64,000 nt of DNA from an uncultured Crocinitomix sp. (GTDB taxonomy: Bacteria; Bacteroidota; Bacteroidia; Flavobacteriales_D; Crocinitomicaceae), in contig CAKZON010000068.1 in the NCBI GenBank assembly GCA_937136425.1, positions 235,511 to 299,510 of the forward strand. Reading direction: 5' to 3'. A program made the position numbers and the translations under genes. The notes below the pieces were generated by a model. That model had not been told where the DNA came from and ran no database searches. It worked only from the letters and a program-made list of their open reading frames with translations. This document shows, in pieces, positions 15,597 to 24,214 of this stretch. Position 1 is the stretch's first letter. Each line of letters starts with the position of its first letter.

Positions 15597-15920
15597 TAGT
15601 TACCTGTTTAAGTATAGTGGAAGTAAATGATTTTGAGGCTCATCCAATTCCCTACTAAATGCACAAAAATCAAAAAAATTGGTAGCAATTGTCGATTAAA
15701 CCTGTTTGTGCTCAGCGTTTTATCTTCAACAAAAACCTAACATCTGATATAAAAATATATTGATACTCGGTTTTCTAAAGGGGTTTAGCCTTTACGCAAA
15801 GTAAAGAAAAAATTCTGTTCTACTCAAACTTCAACAACCAAAAACAAAAATAAGCTGAGTGGGTTCTTATTGTTGGGTTGATTTTAGTAACTTTAACTCC
15901 AGAGATTTTATCGTTAAAAA
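15597..15920. other. Intergenic region upstream of the PTPS-like gene
   Basis: No gene is visible in these 324 bases. I looked for a preQ1 element because the next gene is QueD-like. The stretch near 15775-15812 can fold in alternative small hairpins (CTAAA-GGGG-TTTAG, AAAGG...CCTTT, CTTTAC...GTAAAG), but it does not match the preQ1 consensus. Confidence 0.4.
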
Positions 15921-16331
15921 ATGAAGATATCCGTTTGTAGAAAAGCCCATTTTAATGCCGCTCATAGATTATATAATCCTGACTGGGATATGGCAAAAAA
16001 TGATGCCGTTTTTGGCAAATGTAACAACCCTAATTTTCATGGTCATAATTATACTTTAGAGGTTTGGGTTAAAGGAGATATTAATCCTGAAACGGGTATG
16101 GTAATTGACCTCAAATTGCTCAAAAACTTGATTAAAGACGAAATTGAAGAGCGATTTGACCATAAAAACCTAAATCTTGACACTGAAGAGTTTAAAACAC
16201 TAAACCCTACTGCTGAAAATATTTGCTTAACAATTTGGGAAATATTGCGTTCAAAAATTGATACGGCTTTGGAACTGCGCGTGCGACTTTATGAAACCGA
16301 GCGCAACGTAGTAGAATGCGACGGCAAGTAA
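15921..16331 (+). CDS. 6-pyruvoyl-tetrahydropterin synthase / QueD-family protein
   Basis: 136 residues, the usual length for the family. Zinc ligands are H15 (FNAAHR) and H40/H42 (NFHGHNY), the catalytic cysteine is C34 (FGKCNNP), and FDHKNLN, PTAENIC and ETERNVVEC are conserved family stretches. It converts dihydroneopterin triphosphate to either 6-carboxy-tetrahydropterin (queuosine/7-deazaguanine route) or 6-pyruvoyl-tetrahydropterin. With no queC/queE neighbour in the window the choice cannot be made. Its stop is 2 bp from that of the convergent gene. Confidence 0.88.
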   Translation: MKISVCRKAHFNAAHRLYNPDWDMAKNDAVFGKCNNPNFHGHNYTLEVWVKGDINPETGMVIDLKLLKNLIKDEIEERFDHKNLNLDTEEFKTLNPTAENICLTIWEILRSKIDTALELRVRLYETERNVVECDGK

Positions 16332-16333
16332 TA

Positions 16334-17224
16334 TTACTCGAAAAATATGTAATCTGATAATTTCAAAATGGTCACTAAATTAGTTTCCACATCTCTTGAT
16401 ATTATCGCCTCAATCAACAAATTGTCCTGCGAATAAACAATTTGATTTTCGGACATATAAACATCTCTTTTATAATAGTGTTGGGCTAAAACATTAGAAT
16501 GATCGTCATATTCATACACCCATTTTGAAGTATACAAGTTCATGACACGTTTTTCAATTATCTTTTCTTTCACTCTTCCTAAATCATCATAAACAAAGGT
16601 TGTATTTGTAAAACTGGAGCCCATTTTCATTCTTGCTTCTTGCCGTATTAAATATCCGTTCTCCTCATAATAGAAAAACTCTTCTTGATAAATTCGACCA
16701 GCATTGTTATAGTAGATTTTTTTATAATTCAACCCTTCCATTTCTACATACTCAAACTTTTCTATTGAAATGCTAAAGCTTTTATCCAATTGAAAATTAG
16801 CAGCATCTCCAACTTTATTAAAATCTCGTCTATACTCTTGTTCTAAAATTCGCCCTCTTTCATCATAGGTGTAGTGGTAAGAATGAAAGCCGTCGTTGTC
16901 GGACTTACGCAAAACACTTAACTGCCCTGCCTCATTATAACCATACATACTAATCAATGTATCGCTGTATTGCGTGCGATAATCTTTTATTAATTGTCCC
17001 TTTTCATTAAATTCATAGAAGTAAACATCCTTTGATTTTCGGATAATGTCTAGCGTTGCTTTTGTGGAATAATACCCTTTAATGGTCTTGATTTTATTTC
17101 TCTTTACAAAAGCCTCGTTAAAATAGGGAACCTCTCCAAATGTCTTCCCTTCAATATTATCCAACATCTGCCCATAGACCGAAAGGAATGAGAAACAACA
17201 AAAGAAATATAACGCCTTTAACAT
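16334..17224 (-). CDS. Secreted protein with YD/RHS-like repeats
   Basis: 296 residues with a signal peptide (LYFFCCFSFLSVYGQ). The body consists of irregular repeats of about 20-25 residues of the type YEFNEKGQLIKDYRT, YGYNEAGQLSVLRK, YTYDERGRILEQEY and FVYDDLGRVKEKI, matching RHS/YD-type beta repeats. There is no polymorphic-toxin C-terminus, so it is more likely a small exported repeat protein. It is transcribed away from the gene at 17358. Confidence 0.72.
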   Translation of the reverse strand: MLKALYFFCCFSFLSVYGQMLDNIEGKTFGEVPYFNEAFVKRNKIKTIKGYYSTKATLDIIRKSKDVYFYEFNEKGQLIKDYRTQYSDTLISMYGYNEAGQLSVLRKSDNDGFHSYHYTYDERGRILEQEYRRDFNKVGDAANFQLDKSFSISIEKFEYVEMEGLNYKKIYYNNAGRIYQEEFFYYEENGYLIRQEARMKMGSSFTNTTFVYDDLGRVKEKIIEKRVMNLYTSKWVYEYDDHSNVLAQHYYKRDVYMSENQIVYSQDNLLIEAIISRDVETNLVTILKLSDYIFFE

Positions 17225-17325
17225 GAATACAAAAAAACCTGATTTTTATAAAAAAATTGCACTTAAATTAAATTTTAGTCCACAATTAATTGATGAAAAC
17301 GTAGCAATATCCGAACCAAGTCGCT

Positions 17326-17352
17326 AATTTGGAACCAAATTTGATATTTTTG
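17326..17352 (+). promoter_or_regulatory. Palindrome next to a -7 box upstream of the phosphodiesterase-like gene
   Basis: AATTTGG-AA-CCAAATT (17326-17341) is a perfect inverted repeat ending 3 bp before TATTTTTG (17345-17352), a TAnnTTTG box. The start codon is only 6 bp downstream. A protein bound here would cover the promoter, so a repressor operator is plausible. Confidence 0.4.
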
Positions 17353-17357
17353 TTGCT

Positions 17358-18305
17358 ATGAATGTAAAGAGATTGTTACTCATTTTGGTTTGCTTAACGT
17401 ATGTTTCTGACATATACGCAGGAACACCAGAAGCCAAGCATTACAAGACAGAAAATGTAATTGTTTTAGTAATGGACGGACCACGATATAGCGAAACATG
17501 GGGAGATCCAACACACCAATATATTCCGAGAATGGCTAATGACATGGCCCAACACGGAGTTATATATACCGGTTTTAGAAATAATGGCCCAACTTATACG
17601 GCGGCAGGACATACAGCAATTTGCACGGGAAAATATCAACGACTTGATAATACTGGGCGTCAATACCCAAAAAACCCATCAATGTTTCAATACTGGCTAA
17701 AGGCAACAGGAAAAAAGAGAACTGCTGCTTATGTTATTTCTAGTAAAGATAAATTGGCACTTTTAACGAATTGCAAAAACAAAAAATGGCGCGATAAATA
17801 TCGTCCATATTCGGATTGTGGAGTCAATGGATTTCAAACTGGATACAGATCTGATTTAGAAACTTACGATAAGAGTATTGAAATTCTTAAGAAAGATAAG
17901 CCTAATTTGGTTCTCATCAACTTTAGGCAACCGGATTCATGGGGCCATGCTGGAAATTGGAAAAGATATTTAGATGGTATTAAAAAATCAGATGAATTTA
18001 TTTACAATATTTTTAGATACATTCAACTAGATGAGCAATACAAAGACAAAACAACAATTTTTGTAACGAATGACCACGGGAGACATTTAGATGGAAGAAA
18101 AGACGGATTTATTTCGCACGGAGACAACTGTGAGGGATGTAGAATGATTAATTGTTTTGCATATGGTCCAGATTTTAAACGTGGAGTTATTACGGATGTA
18201 TCAAGAGAGTTAATTGATATTCCTGCAACGATTGGAGAACTACTAGGTTTTGAAATTGAAAAATCTGACGGAGAAGTTATGAAAGAGCTTTTTATTAAAT
18301 GCTAA
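17358..18305 (+). CDS. Alkaline phosphatase-superfamily phosphodiesterase/sulfatase-like protein
   Basis: 315 residues with a signal peptide. The fold signature is VIVLVMDGPRYSET for the first metal site, NGPTYTAAGHTAICTG with the likely threonine nucleophile, FRQPDSWGHAG, and TNDHGRHLDG with metal-binding Asp-His. This is the alkaline phosphatase/type I phosphodiesterase/sulfatase superfamily. The nucleophile is not in a C/S-x-P-x-R sulfatase motif, so a phosphatase or phosphodiesterase acting in the periplasm is more likely. The substrate is unknown. A short lipoprotein gene follows after 10 bp. Confidence 0.8.
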   Translation: MNVKRLLLILVCLTYVSDIYAGTPEAKHYKTENVIVLVMDGPRYSETWGDPTHQYIPRMANDMAQHGVIYTGFRNNGPTYTAAGHTAICTGKYQRLDNTGRQYPKNPSMFQYWLKATGKKRTAAYVISSKDKLALLTNCKNKKWRDKYRPYSDCGVNGFQTGYRSDLETYDKSIEILKKDKPNLVLINFRQPDSWGHAGNWKRYLDGIKKSDEFIYNIFRYIQLDEQYKDKTTIFVTNDHGRHLDGRKDGFISHGDNCEGCRMINCFAYGPDFKRGVITDVSRELIDIPATIGELLGFEIEKSDGEVMKELFIKC

Positions 18306-18315
18306 AATTTATCTG

Positions 18316-18765
18316 ATGCTCTCAACCCCACTTAAAATTATTGGTTTATTCATTTGTACAGTGTTTTTGACCAATTGTAAAAAAGAGGGGTGCACAGATG
18401 AAACAGCATTAAACTATAATCCAAAGGCCAACGTAAATGATTTTTCCTGCACTTATGCAGGGGAACCCTATATAGGAACTTATGGAGTGACCGACACTTT
18501 GCAAATTACTATGCTCACAGAAATTTCAAAAATTTATCAAAAGGTGAGTATTGTTGGCACCAATTCGGACACGCTTTATCTTATGGATTATCGCAATACG
18601 GATGATGATTTAATTATTTTGATGGAAGGCAGTGGATTTAATGTTCCTGAGCAAGAAATTTGGGGTGGACAAATAATCTATGGTCATGGTTTATTTCGGA
18701 ATGATTCTCTATTTTATGAGATTATTGGTCCAGGTTATGACAATAGAGGGCGCGGTAGTAAGTAA
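18316..18765 (+). CDS. Small lipoprotein with a GCTD-NYNP-DFSC motif
   Basis: 149 residues. The lipobox is VFLTNCKKEG. The motif GCTDETALNYNPKANVNDFSC directly follows; it is a short disulfide-type repeat seen in many Bacteroidota surface proteins. The remainder is a beta-rich domain without a known match. It follows the phosphodiesterase gene closely and is probably co-transcribed. Confidence 0.72.
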   Translation: MLSTPLKIIGLFICTVFLTNCKKEGCTDETALNYNPKANVNDFSCTYAGEPYIGTYGVTDTLQITMLTEISKIYQKVSIVGTNSDTLYLMDYRNTDDDLIILMEGSGFNVPEQEIWGGQIIYGHGLFRNDSLFYEIIGPGYDNRGRGSK

Positions 18766-18780
18766 CTATAATAAATCTTA

Positions 18781-21186
18781 TTACTCTTCTAAATAAACAC
18801 GCTGAACACGAGCGGATATTCCACTTATCACTTCATAAGGAATTGTTTCTAAAATAGCACTCATTTGAAAAACACTATTTTCAGAACCAAATAGCTCTAC
18901 TTCATCACCAACCTGAACAGCGTCATTACCCAAATCAATCATACACATATCCATACATATATTGCTGATAATGCTGTATTTTTTATCACCTATTTGAACC
19001 GCCCATTTCCCATTTCCAAGCCCTCTTCTTAAACCGTCACTATAACCAACAGGTACAACTCCAATAGTGGTGTCTTTATCTGCAATAAAACTACGTCCGT
19101 ATCCAACGCTCTCACCCGCTTTAATTTTTCTAATTTGTGAAATTTGTGAATGTAAAACGAGTACGTTTTCAAAACCTAGCTGCTGATCATCCTTTAACAA
19201 TCCAAACAAACCTATCCCCAAACGAACCATATCAAAATGCGCCGAGGGGTAATTAAACGCTCCAGCTGAATTCGCTAAATGTTGAATAAAAGGATATCCC
19301 AATTCATGCTGCATTAATTGAGCAGTTTTACTAAACACCTCTATTTGCTCTGTTGTATAATCTTGTTCGTCATCAACATCTGCCACTGCTAAATGAGAAA
19401 AAACGGACGTTACATAAACCTCTGGTTGTGTATTTAACGTTGCCAATAAATCATTGATTTCTTCTCCACGAAAACCAAGTCGGTTCATGCCAGTGTCCAA
19501 CTTAATGTGGACGGGGAAATTAGCACGGCGCTTTAAAATGAGTTGATGAATAAATGCATTAAGTAAATCTAACGAATAAATACTTGGCTCCAACTCAAAA
19601 TCAATCATGTCCTCAAAGGCAGCAGGTTCAGGATTCATAACTAAAATTGGGCGTGTAATTCCTCCTTTTCGCAATGTCACTCCTTCATCAGCATAAGCAA
19701 CACCAAAATAGGCTACATTTTCTTTCTCTAAAAATTTAGCCACCTCTAAAATACCACCTCCATATGATTGAGCCTTTACCATGGCCAATATTTTCGTTTT
19801 TGAGTTTAATTTTTCTCTAAAACGATTCAAATTATTACGCATGGCGGCCAAATTCACTAACAAACGCGTAATATGTTTCTTTTCTGTATAATAATTTACA
19901 ACCGTCTCTAAATGGCAACTACGTGCGCCTGTAAACAAAACGGCATTATTTTCTATTTCAAGTGGATGCGCAAAAAAGTTTGGAACAATTTCATACTGTT
20001 TATCAATAAAATTAAATTGACTAGCAATTGTTGATGGTCCAAAATAAATAACTGTGTCTATTTTTATTTGTGTAGTTATTTTTTGCAAGGCATGTAGCAA
20101 GGTGGTTTGCTCATTAATTTGCGTTGAATTTTCTGCTAAAAAAACAGTACGTTTTTTACCTTCAGCATTTGCATTTAAAAACTGCACTCCAATTTCCAAT
20201 GATTTTTCATCTAGATTATAAGCATCATTAATCAACAAATTATTTGCTTTGCCATTAATCTTTTCCAGACGCATTGAAATAACTGGCAAGCTCAAAAGCA
20301 TGCTTCTAATGTGTTTAATATTCACTCCAAATTCCAAAGCTGCCAAACTTGCTATTACGGCATTTGAAATAGCTCCTTTACCTTGAAATGGTATTTTTAA
20401 CGCTTCTTGATGATTCTCCCCAATGATTTTAAATTCATTTTCATTGGATTCAACTTCAAATTTTTTAATTCCTGATTCTTTCTGAATTTGAAAACAATCT
20501 ACTTGTTTTTCAATTACATGCTTGGTATTTTGAAAAAGTAAATACTTTTCCTTTTGCTTTATAATTTCAGGGTTATCCCCTTTAAATCCGCTATTATGTG
20601 CATCTCCAATTCCTGTAAATATACCTGTCGTAGGTTGAATCATTTTTTCAAGCGCTGCCATTTCACCTTCCTGAGAAATTCCAGCTTCAAAAATGGCTAG
20701 TTCATCCGTTTCATCCATTTCTAAAACAGACAATGCGACTCCTATTTGGCTATTATAACTTTTTGGGCTGCGAACAATCTTATAATTATCTTTTAATAGA
20801 TGATACAACCATTCTTTAACGGTCGTTTTACCATTACTACCTGTAATTCCAATAACCGGAAAACTAAATTTTGATCGGTGATAGGCCGCAATTTTTTGCA
20901 AGGCGGTTAAAGCATCTTTTACAAGAATCTGATTTACTCCTGAAGAATCAAGCGGAGTTTCTGTTAATATGGTTCGCCCTCCTTTTTGAATAAAATCATT
21001 AAGATACGCGGCGCCACTTGTTTTGTTTCCTTTCAGAATTACAAACAAAGTATGACTCGTAATTGACGGAGATCTACTGTCAATTACAACATTTTGAATT
21101 TTAATAGTTTGAAATCCTTCGCTCGATTCAATAAAATCCGCATTAATAATAGAACGGATAGTTTTTATTGAAAGATCTAAATTCAC
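18781..21186 (-). CDS. Bifunctional MurF / alanine racemase
   Basis: An 801-residue fusion well known in Bacteroidota. The N-terminal part (about 1-430) is MurF, UDP-MurNAc-tripeptide:D-Ala-D-Ala ligase, with the ATP loop GITGSNGKTT near 113-122 and INDAYNLDEKS. The C-terminal part (about 440-801) is alanine racemase, with the PLP lysine near 468 in MVKAQSYGGG and the catalytic tyrosine in VGYGRSF. One protein thus makes D-alanine and uses D-Ala-D-Ala in cell-wall precursor synthesis. The start is GTG, overlapping the thymidine kinase stop as GTGA, so translation is probably coupled. Confidence 0.94.
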   Translation of the reverse strand: MNLDLSIKTIRSIINADFIESSEGFQTIKIQNVVIDSRSPSITSHTLFVILKGNKTSGAAYLNDFIQKGGRTILTETPLDSSGVNQILVKDALTALQKIAAYHRSKFSFPVIGITGSNGKTTVKEWLYHLLKDNYKIVRSPKSYNSQIGVALSVLEMDETDELAIFEAGISQEGEMAALEKMIQPTTGIFTGIGDAHNSGFKGDNPEIIKQKEKYLLFQNTKHVIEKQVDCFQIQKESGIKKFEVESNENEFKIIGENHQEALKIPFQGKGAISNAVIASLAALEFGVNIKHIRSMLLSLPVISMRLEKINGKANNLLINDAYNLDEKSLEIGVQFLNANAEGKKRTVFLAENSTQINEQTTLLHALQKITTQIKIDTVIYFGPSTIASQFNFIDKQYEIVPNFFAHPLEIENNAVLFTGARSCHLETVVNYYTEKKHITRLLVNLAAMRNNLNRFREKLNSKTKILAMVKAQSYGGGILEVAKFLEKENVAYFGVAYADEGVTLRKGGITRPILVMNPEPAAFEDMIDFELEPSIYSLDLLNAFIHQLILKRRANFPVHIKLDTGMNRLGFRGEEINDLLATLNTQPEVYVTSVFSHLAVADVDDEQDYTTEQIEVFSKTAQLMQHELGYPFIQHLANSAGAFNYPSAHFDMVRLGIGLFGLLKDDQQLGFENVLVLHSQISQIRKIKAGESVGYGRSFIADKDTTIGVVPVGYSDGLRRGLGNGKWAVQIGDKKYSIISNICMDMCMIDLGNDAVQVGDEVELFGSENSVFQMSAILETIPYEVISGISARVQRVYLEE

Positions 21187-21791
21187 CCTTCCTTTAGTTC
21201 ATTATAACAACTACGGCAAAGTGGTACATATTTATCTTTTTCTCCCAATACTACAACCCCACTATCTTTAGAAACTCGGTGCGAATGACGTGCCTTTCCA
21301 GAACAAAAAGTACAAACAGAATTTAGTTTTACAACCTCATCTGCCATTATCAACAACTCAGGCATAGATCCAAATGGAATCCCTCTATAATCCATATCTA
21401 AACCAGCTACTACTACTGATTTACCTTGACCAGCGATTACATTACACACACCAACAATTGATGGATCAAAAAACTGAACTTCGTCTATTGCAACCACATC
21501 CGCATTATGAAATAAGTCTAAAATCTCTGCAGATTTCCCCACATTTATAGCCTCATTTTCATCCTTATCATGCGAAACGATTGCTTCTTCAGCATAACGG
21601 TCATCAAGCTTTGGTTTAAACACCACCACCTTTTTACCATCTGCCTGATAAGCAGCAATTGTTTTTATTAGCGTCTTTGTTTTCCCAGAAAACATTGGAC
21701 CGCAGATAACTTTAATTTTAGCGTTAGACACTCTCGGACTGAAGGAAAATTGTCCAGAGATGTTAACATCATGTTTTTGAGAAATTTTCAA
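21183..21791 (-). CDS. tdk: Thymidine kinase, type II
   Basis: 202 residues. P-loop GPMFSGKTKT (about 31-40), DExQ-type motif AIDEVQFFD, and four zinc cysteines in CTFC and CRSC near the C-terminus define the tetrameric type II thymidine kinase. It phosphorylates thymidine in the salvage pathway. About 20 residues precede the usual start of the fold. A candidate -7 box TATATTTG lies at 21818-21811 on the minus strand. It is first in a two-gene operon with MurF-Alr. Confidence 0.93.
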   Translation of the reverse strand: MKISQKHDVNISGQFSFSPRVSNAKIKVICGPMFSGKTKTLIKTIAAYQADGKKVVVFKPKLDDRYAEEAIVSHDKDENEAINVGKSAEILDLFHNADVVAIDEVQFFDPSIVGVCNVIAGQGKSVVVAGLDMDYRGIPFGSMPELLIMADEVVKLNSVCTFCSGKARHSHRVSKDSGVVVLGEKDKYVPLCRSCYNELKEG

Positions 21792-21864
21792 TTTGATAAC
21801 GTTTTGCTATCAAATATAACTTTAATTTTATCCGAATGTTGAAATTGTGAATAAGTTATAGAAA

Positions 21865-22638
21865 ATGGGTAAAACATCTTATAAAAACACCGAAGAATTA
21901 ATTAAGGAAATATCAGAAAAAGTTACTTCACTTCAAAAAGGCGAACTTGGTCTGGAAGAACTTAACGAATTGGTAGACAATGGAAAAGACTTGTTTGAAC
22001 AACTTGTTATTTTGCGTTACAAAGCCTTTGACAAATACGGAACACCTGAAAATAAGGTTTCTGAAGAAATTGTTGAAAAGGAAACTATTGTTGAAAAAGT
22101 TGAAGAAATTATAGAAGAGAAAGAAGAGGTGACAGAAACCCCATTTGACTTTACTGGATTCTCAGACAAAAAAGAAGAAGAACAACCAAGTTTTGACTTT
22201 ACTTTAGATGAAGTGGAAACTGAAAAACCAGAACCTGTTAAAGAATTGGTTCAAGAGGTTGAAGAAGAACAAAACCATTTTGAGGAAAAAATCGCAGAAA
22301 GTGCACAAGCTGATGAAGATTATGATGATGGTGCAAGCAGCAATTCTTTAAATGAAAAGTTAAAGCAAGAAGAACTATCTCTCAGAAAAAAATTACAGAA
22401 TTCACCTGTTTCTGACATCAAATCGCACATTAGCATAGCCAAAAAATTCGAATATATCTCTATTATGTTTAATGGTGATACTGACGCATATGATGAGGCC
22501 ATTGACTTTTTAAACACCTGTGCTACAGGGAATGATGCACGATTAAAACTAAATGAATTAACTACTAACAATTCTTGGGACTTAGAGAATAAATCTATCG
22601 TTAATTTCATTGAATTAGTAGAAAGACGTTATCTTTAG
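21865..22638 (+). CDS. Hypothetical acidic coiled-coil protein
   Basis: 257 residues without a signal peptide. The N-terminal 60 residues are helical. The centre (about 65-165) is a low-complexity Glu/Val/Lys-rich stretch that includes two similar pieces (TPFDFTGFSD and PSFDFTLDEV). The C-terminal 90 residues form a conserved-looking helical domain (LRKKLQNSPVSDIKSHISIAKKFEYISIMFNGD). Proteins with this plan are widespread in Bacteroidota next to tdk/murF-alr, but I know of no function. The M28 peptidase gene follows after 15 bp. Confidence 0.75.
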   Translation: MGKTSYKNTEELIKEISEKVTSLQKGELGLEELNELVDNGKDLFEQLVILRYKAFDKYGTPENKVSEEIVEKETIVEKVEEIIEEKEEVTETPFDFTGFSDKKEEEQPSFDFTLDEVETEKPEPVKELVQEVEEEQNHFEEKIAESAQADEDYDDGASSNSLNEKLKQEELSLRKKLQNSPVSDIKSHISIAKKFEYISIMFNGDTDAYDEAIDFLNTCATGNDARLKLNELTTNNSWDLENKSIVNFIELVERRYL

Positions 22639-22653
22639 AGAAAGAGATAACGA

Positions 22654-23916
22654 ATGAAATTACCCTTATTATTTATAACGCTAATTGCGTTATTTACAAA
22701 TAATTCTTTTGCGCAACAATCTTATGCAAAAGTGATAATTGACTCATTGTGCAGCGAACATTATGATGGACGCGGATATGTAAATGAGGGAGACAATAGA
22801 GCGGCTGATTTTATTATACGAGAATTGGAAGCAATTGGAGTGACTCCTTTCAAAAAAAAACCTTTTGCACAGCCGTACCGCTTAAATGTTAATACATTTC
22901 CTTATCCCATTGAGGTAGTTTTAGGGGACGATACTTTAGTACCAGGTGTAGACTATTTAGTTAACTCTTCTTCTGGCAGTGCGCAAGGTGAATTTGAATT
23001 AGTAGAAATAAACAGTGAAAATTTACAAACGAAATTTAATGGTGTTGCCGACTTAAGTTTACAGTCCACGGCGCAAAAAATATTTGCTTTCAATTTTACT
23101 GACATTGTAGATGCTAAAAAGCGAAATGAAATTATGTCTTTCGCTTATAAAGCCATGAAATATTTCCCTGTCATTTGGGTTGAAAAAAACAAACAAATGT
23201 ACAGCGTGGGAAGAAGGCAAATGAATTATCCCCTCATATCAATTGATTCTGCTAGTTACTTTGCTACATCAACTGTCAATTTGAAAATAAACAATGCTTA
23301 CAAACCGCAATATTTAACTAAAAATGTAATTGGTTTTATCCCAGGTAAGAAAAAAAGAAAATATATCGTTCTATCTGCTCATTACGACCATTTAGGGCGT
23401 ATGGGAACTGATGCAATGTTTCCTGGCGCAAATGACAATGCTAGCGGAGTAGCAATGCTTCTCTCAATGGCAAAACATTTTATGGTAAACAAACCTGAAT
23501 ATTCAATTGTACTTTGCTTTTTTAGTGGTGAAGAAGCAGGATTAGAAGGCTCAAAGTATTTTGTGCAACACCCCTACATTAAACTCAAACGAATTCAATT
23601 TGTACTTAATATTGACATTATGGGGGGGGCCGAGGAAGGAATTACCGTTGTGAACGGAACCAAACACGAAGAAGCATTTAATAACCTAGTTGCAATTAAT
23701 TCGGAAAAAAATTACTTAAAACGTGTGAAAAAAAGAGGCCCAACAGCCAACTCAGATCATTATTTCTTTTCACAATCAGGAATTCCAGCATTCTTCATTT
23801 ACTCAATGGGTAATGTTAAAAACTATCATGACATTTATGATACAGCTGAAAACACACCGTTGAATAAATTTGATGACGTCCAGTCCTTATTAATAGACTT
23901 TATTAAGGCTCAATAA
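22654..23916 (+). CDS. M28-family metallopeptidase, secreted
   Basis: 420 residues with a signal peptide (ALFTNNSFAQQ). The M28 aminopeptidase-type zinc site is complete: SAHYDHLG, GANDNASG with the bridging aspartate, FFSGEEAGLEGS with the catalytic glutamate, NIDIMGG, and SDHYFFSQSGIPAFF. An N-terminal PA-like insertion precedes it. It should act in the periplasm or outside the cell on peptides. It probably shares a transcript with the upstream coiled-coil gene. Confidence 0.9.
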   Translation: MKLPLLFITLIALFTNNSFAQQSYAKVIIDSLCSEHYDGRGYVNEGDNRAADFIIRELEAIGVTPFKKKPFAQPYRLNVNTFPYPIEVVLGDDTLVPGVDYLVNSSSGSAQGEFELVEINSENLQTKFNGVADLSLQSTAQKIFAFNFTDIVDAKKRNEIMSFAYKAMKYFPVIWVEKNKQMYSVGRRQMNYPLISIDSASYFATSTVNLKINNAYKPQYLTKNVIGFIPGKKKRKYIVLSAHYDHLGRMGTDAMFPGANDNASGVAMLLSMAKHFMVNKPEYSIVLCFFSGEEAGLEGSKYFVQHPYIKLKRIQFVLNIDIMGGAEEGITVVNGTKHEEAFNNLVAINSEKNYLKRVKKRGPTANSDHYFFSQSGIPAFFIYSMGNVKNYHDIYDTAENTPLNKFDDVQSLLIDFIKAQ

Positions 23917-24214
23917 TTTTAACATTCGCCGTGTTTATTGTTAAAAAATAATATCCGTATAATCACCTAGTTTTCAAGAAAGAATGGCAGATGAGGTAAT
24001 CCCCTCTCAAATTCACTTTGCTATACTCGCATCCGATTGAGGCTGAAACCAATATTATCACTGAATTTCACGTAGGTGACTGACTATCATTTCTTGGGCA
24101 TCTAAATCGATTAATTGAAAATACCGTTTTAGTCAAAAATCAATGCCATCCTTATAGCAATGGGAAATTCCATTTTTTTTCGTACTTTCATAAAAATTTT
24201 TTTCGAATAAAGTT
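23917..24214. other. Intergenic region before the glycine-rich protein
   Basis: No ORF is supported. At 24159-24174 a short AATGG-GAAATT-CCATT hairpin is followed by eight T on the plus strand, a weak terminator-like element only 40 bp before the next start. No other clear structure was seen. Confidence 0.35.

Noticed and set aside
15775-15920. Possible preQ1 riboswitch before the QueD-like gene
   Set aside because: Small alternative hairpins exist, but the sequence lacks the preQ1 consensus and the gene's queuosine role is itself unproven.
16334-17224. RHS/YD repeats as a polymorphic toxin
   Set aside because: At 296 residues it has no toxin C-terminal domain, no RHS core motif and no immunity gene; a small exported repeat protein is the simpler reading.
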